From the NCBI RefSeq assembly GCF_000513275.1, contig NZ_CBVJ010000110.1, forward strand, positions 1-64,000: a stretch of DNA of 64,000 bases, read 5' to 3'. Position numbers and translations under genes: made by a program. Shown here one piece after another: positions 61,003 through 64,000 of this stretch (position 1 is its first letter; the number at the start of each line of letters is the position of its first letter). The notes below the pieces were generated by a model. The model saw only the letters and a list, made by a program, of their open reading frames with translations. It was not told the DNA's origin and made no database searches. The DNA comes from Paenibacillus gorillae (GTDB taxonomy: Bacteria; Bacillota; Bacilli; Paenibacillales; Paenibacillaceae).

Positions 61003-61923
61003 TTACCAAAGACTGCTGTTCGTCACTCTTTTGCTGATCCAGTTAGCCAAAATGAGCAGAGTCAGGTTTATAACCGAGTTGAACAGGCCCACGGCTGTAC
61101 TGTAGCTCCAGTTAAACTCCAGCAGCCCTTTCCGGTATACAAAAGAGGAGATAACGTCTGCCGTCTCATAGATGACCGGGTTATACAGAAGAATGATCTT
61201 TTCAAAGCCGACATTGAGCAAATTGCCCATCCTTAAAATAAAGAGAATGACAATGGTCGGCATCAGACCCGGGAGTGTAATGTGCCATATTTGTTTCAAG
61301 CGTCCGGCGCCGTCAATACGGGCTGCCTCGTATTGTCCCTGATCGATTCCCGCTAATGCAGCCAAATAAATAATCGATTCCCAGCCTGCCTTCTGCCAAA
61401 TTTCTGACAGGATATAGATCGGGCGGAACAGGCCTTCATTTTGCAGCATAGAGGTGCCGTCCCCGCCAAAATACATATAAATCGAATTGAGTACGCCGCC
61501 GCTGTCCGTGAAATCCCGAATCAGTCCGGCAATTACGATCATGGATATAAAGTAGGGCATGTACGTAATGGACTGAACGACTCTTTTGTAAGAGCGGCTT
61601 CTCACTTCGTTAATGAGCAGAGCCAAAATAATCGGTGCCGGAAACTCAAAGAGCAAGGAATACACACTGATTAATAGGGTGTTTTTAAGTACTCGCAGGA
61701 AATAGTAGCTGTTGAAAAAGGTCTCGAAATGCTTGAAATCGACCCAAGGGCTTCCGAGAATGCCCTTCATCGGCGAATAATCCTTAAAGGCGATCAGCAC
61801 CCCATACATGGGCGCGTAATGAAAGATCAAATAATAAGCAAGTACAGGCAGCATCATTATGTACAAGTATCGGTTTCCGACCAGATCCTTGATCAAAAAC
61901 CGGCCAAAAGCGGGTTTGTTCAT
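61003..61923 (-). CDS. Carbohydrate ABC transporter permease (LplB/YteP type)
   Basis: About 306 residues: YLYIMMLPVLAYYLIFHYAPMYGVLIAFKDYSP near the start and coupling loop EAARIDGAGRLKQIWHITLPGLMP. ATG at 61923 with AGGAG 9 bases upstream. Middle gene of the operon. Confidence 0.9.
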   Translation of the reverse strand: MNKPAFGRFLIKDLVGNRYLYIMMLPVLAYYLIFHYAPMYGVLIAFKDYSPMKGILGSPWVDFKHFETFFNSYYFLRVLKNTLLISVYSLLFEFPAPIILALLINEVRSRSYKRVVQSITYMPYFISMIVIAGLIRDFTDSGGVLNSIYMYFGGDGTSMLQNEGLFRPIYILSEIWQKAGWESIIYLAALAGIDQGQYEAARIDGAGRLKQIWHITLPGLMPTIVILFILRMGNLLNVGFEKIILLYNPVIYETADVISSFVYRKGLLEFNWSYSTAVGLFNSVINLTLLILANWISKRVTNSSLW

Positions 61924-61999
61924 TCCTCTCACTCCTCGTGCGGCAAAATGAGGCTCAGCAAGCGCTGACGCCTCATTCGCTTGTTGTCTATCCCATCAA

Positions 62000-63649
62000 T
62001 TAACGGCTGTTATAACGATCCAACGCAGCTTGCTGAATTTCAATTACACGATCAATGCCAAGAGATTTCAGCTTCGCCATGTAGCTGTCGTAGGCGTCCA
62101 CCGGCTCATTGCCCAAAATGATTTTGAGCGTCATCTCATCGACGAGCGTATTAACATCATTCATAATTTGCGCCAGTTCCGAAGCTTCTTCCGGTGTTGG
62201 CGTAATTTGCGGCAGCTTATGGTCGCTGACATTCGTCTTCGTCCACTGCTCAAGTGCGGCCTTTTGCTCCGGAAGCGCCAGGTATTGCGTAATATAGCGT
62301 TTGTCTTGCACAAATGGGCCGCCATAGTTGGCACGGATGTACAACGTCATAGCCTGCGAAGGAGACAACCCTTCGGAGTTTTTCAGCAGCAAATCGGTAT
62401 AGATCGGCTGATTATTGCTATCCAGCGTATAGCTTACGCCTTCCTGACCAAAGTTGAAGTACATATGCCCTTCTTCGCTATAGCCCCAGTCAAGCATGCG
62501 TACGGCTAGCTCGACATTTTTAGCTTTGCTTGTGATCGCGACATTCGTTCCTGTCGTATAGATCGGGTCCTTCTGGCCCAGCATCGCTACTTCGCCCTTA
62601 TTAAGCACCGGGTACGGAGCGCCAACCAACTTGGCATTCGGGTTTTTCTCCTGCAGCAGCGGTGTCCATTTGCCGATGCCGTTGCCGGAGTTCAGAACGC
62701 TTGCGCCTGTCAGATTGTTGGTCATGTTGGCATCAAGTGCTTTGCCGTCAACATTCGCGATATTCTTATCCAACAGTCCTTCTGTACGCCATTGACGGAA
62801 CGTGGACAGAAATTCTTTGTAGCCAGGCTCCATCGGACCATACTTAACAACGCCGTCCTGCTGGAACCAAGTGCGACTTGCGCCAAATGCGCCAATGAAT
62901 GCGCCATTGTTCAGAAATTCAGGGGAGAACATATAGGAAAGCGGCGCTTCAGCACCTTTTTTCTCCTTAAATGCCTTGAGCATGTCATGCCATTCTGCAA
63001 TTGTTTCCGGCACTTCCAGCCCAAGCTCGGTCAGCCAATCCTGACGAATAATCGGCCCTTGGTACACTTGCAGCATGGGGTCCCCACGCAGAAACGGGAA
63101 TGTGTAGTAGCTGCCATTATCGGTCTTAATCATCTTGTCGACTTCCGGGTGCTCCGCCAAATATTTCTTCAAGTTTGGAGCAAATTGATCAATATAATCA
63201 TTAAGCCGCAAAATGTAGCCGTCTGCGATCGCTTTCTCCGGTCCGCCCGGGAAATTGAACCAGTCATACTCGATTAAATCAGGCAGGTCACCCGATGCAA
63301 GCATGATATTGAGCGAATCGGTTGACTGTCCGGATGGCGGACTAATGAAGCGGAGCGGTACGCCTGTCCGTTTCTGCCACTCTTGGAAGAATGGAACCTC
63401 GCCAATGGTCGACTTGGAGGAATTGTATTCGGCCCAGTACGTGAGCGTATCTGTAGTTTGCAATGGATAGGACGCTTCACCGGCCGGAGCCGCATTATTC
63501 GAACTCGCAGGCGATGGCTGGGATGCAGTCCCTTTATTGGTCTCATTGCCATTTGAGCCGCTGCAGGCCGACAGTATAGCAACCAGCATCATAATCGCGA
63601 TTGCGGATGCGGTATATCGAATCGTGAACTTGCCGCTTTGTACTTTCAT
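62000..63649 (-). CDS. Extracellular sugar-binding lipoprotein (LplA/YtcQ type)
   Basis: A 549-residue lipoprotein with lipobox LSACS (Cys about residue 29), an Asn/Ser/Pro-rich linker, and a large family 1 binding domain (TDTLTYWAEYNSSKSTIGEVPFF, LNIMLASGDLPDLIEYDWFNFPGG). The ATG at 63649 with GGAGGG 12 bases upstream is used, since earlier codons in frame lack a signal sequence. First transporter gene of the operon, preceded by a terminator and an AraC-type regulator gene. Confidence 0.88.
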   Translation of the reverse strand: MKVQSGKFTIRYTASAIAIMMLVAILSACSGSNGNETNKGTASQPSPASSNNAAPAGEASYPLQTTDTLTYWAEYNSSKSTIGEVPFFQEWQKRTGVPLRFISPPSGQSTDSLNIMLASGDLPDLIEYDWFNFPGGPEKAIADGYILRLNDYIDQFAPNLKKYLAEHPEVDKMIKTDNGSYYTFPFLRGDPMLQVYQGPIIRQDWLTELGLEVPETIAEWHDMLKAFKEKKGAEAPLSYMFSPEFLNNGAFIGAFGASRTWFQQDGVVKYGPMEPGYKEFLSTFRQWRTEGLLDKNIANVDGKALDANMTNNLTGASVLNSGNGIGKWTPLLQEKNPNAKLVGAPYPVLNKGEVAMLGQKDPIYTTGTNVAITSKAKNVELAVRMLDWGYSEEGHMYFNFGQEGVSYTLDSNNQPIYTDLLLKNSEGLSPSQAMTLYIRANYGGPFVQDKRYITQYLALPEQKAALEQWTKTNVSDHKLPQITPTPEEASELAQIMNDVNTLVDEMTLKIILGNEPVDAYDSYMAKLKSLGIDRVIEIQQAALDRYNSR

Positions 63650-63854
63650 AATGACGTGTAACCCTCCTAATATTGTTGTAAGCAAACCCTGCATATTCAA
63701 TTTCGTAATGCGTATAACATAGTTGTTTAAGGGGCGCCCTTCACAATTTCGATTATCAGCTCTGGACAGCGCCTTCTCAATCCTCAAAAACGGGAAATGC
63801 ATCGCGAAAGCGGTAAATGGCATCATCAAATAGCAGAATCGCGTCTTCAAATAC

Positions 63855-63883
63855 GAAAAAGAGGCTGCAGGAGCCTCTTTTTC
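63855..63883. terminator. Bidirectional terminator after the AraC-type regulator
   Basis: AAAAAGAGGCT, GCAGG, AGCCTCTTTTT. It separates the regulator from the transporter genes on the same strand, so the operon needs its own promoter or read-through. Confidence 0.85.
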
Positions 63884-63892
63884 AGCATAAAT

Positions 63893-64000
63893 CTATATCA
63901 TTTTTTGATATTGCCCAGGCGTCATGCTTTCATACTTTTTGAAAATACGGATGAACGTATTAATATCATGAAAGCCGACTTGGCCCGCAATCGACTTAAT
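63893..64000 (-). CDS. AraC-type regulator, C-terminal fragment (cut by window edge)
   Basis: The last 35 codons of a gene that continues beyond the right edge. They read as the second helix-turn-helix of an AraC domain: IAGQVGFHDINTFIRIFKKY followed by ESMTPGQYQKMI and TAG. By analogy with 47037-48083 it is probably a YesN-type response regulator that controls the adjacent sugar transporter; the receiver part is not visible. Confidence 0.8.
   Translation of the reverse strand: MKSIAGQVGFHDINTFIRIFKKYESMTPGQYQKMI

Overview
The window looks like a chromosomal segment of a Paenibacillus-type member of the Bacillota. The signs are Bacillus-type ribosome binding sites (GGAGG, with frequent TTG starts), a T-box in front of thrS, Zur-, Fur- and CcpA-type operator sequences, and several extracytoplasmic-lipoprotein sugar ABC systems (LplA/LplB/LplC, YtcQ/YteP/YtcP type) with YesM/YesN-type two-component regulators. 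The genus is inferred from gene content and style; no rRNA or tRNA is present to confirm it. The main body is moderately GC-rich. The first 1.1 kb is clearly AT-rich and looks acquired.

Layout. (1) 1-1107: the end of a type II Thoeris-like anti-phage pair, a macro-domain ThsA cut by the window edge and a TIR-like ThsB. It is followed by an unexplained non-coding block and a 5'-truncated rhodanese gene. (2) 2.3-10 kb: a membrane-anchored PAF-acetylhydrolase-like esterase and a convergent MerR regulator that share one operator sequence; a RibD/DHFR-like reductase; a DHA2 drug exporter with a divergent TetR regulator; a membrane protein; and a GAF-GGDEF diguanylate cyclase. (3) 10-18.4 kb: a secreted propeller-like protein, thrS with its T-box leader, an alpha/beta hydrolase, and a secreted multidomain GH95-like protein. 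(4) 18.6-29.9 kb: a co-directional cluster with a ROK repressor, L-asparaginase II, a complete Dpp-type peptide importer, an M17 aminopeptidase, CutC and a ROK kinase, suggesting import and breakdown of peptides or peptide-linked compounds. (5) 30-34.3 kb: an ABC-F protein, an APH-fold kinase, and an ECF sigma factor with a probable anti-sigma factor. (6) 34.3-42 kb: two repeat-rich non-coding stretches flanking a nickel/peptide-type ABC importer (NikABCDE-like). Its promoter contains a near-perfect Zur box shared with a divergent SAM-dependent methyltransferase, so a zinc-responsive metallophore or metal uptake role is plausible. (7) 42-64 kb: three carbohydrate ABC operons. The first carries YesM/YesN and a six-hairpin glycosidase. 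The second carries a Gfo/Idh/MocA dehydrogenase, a sugar isomerase, an MFS permease and a divergent ROK repressor. The third is preceded by an AraC-type regulator cut by the right edge. A Fur-controlled siderophore-binding lipoprotein lies between the second and third.

The most unusual non-coding material is: two ~190-bp elements of identical architecture (motif order F-F-R-R with 51-bp spacing) at 41.4 and 50.2 kb; a ~70-bp imperfect tandem array built from GCGAA/TTCGC half-sites at 34.8-35.3 kb, with a dispersed copy at 41.3 kb; and a ~46-bp tandem array at 41.6-41.9 kb. No rRNA, tRNA, CRISPR array, intact insertion sequence or prophage was recognised.
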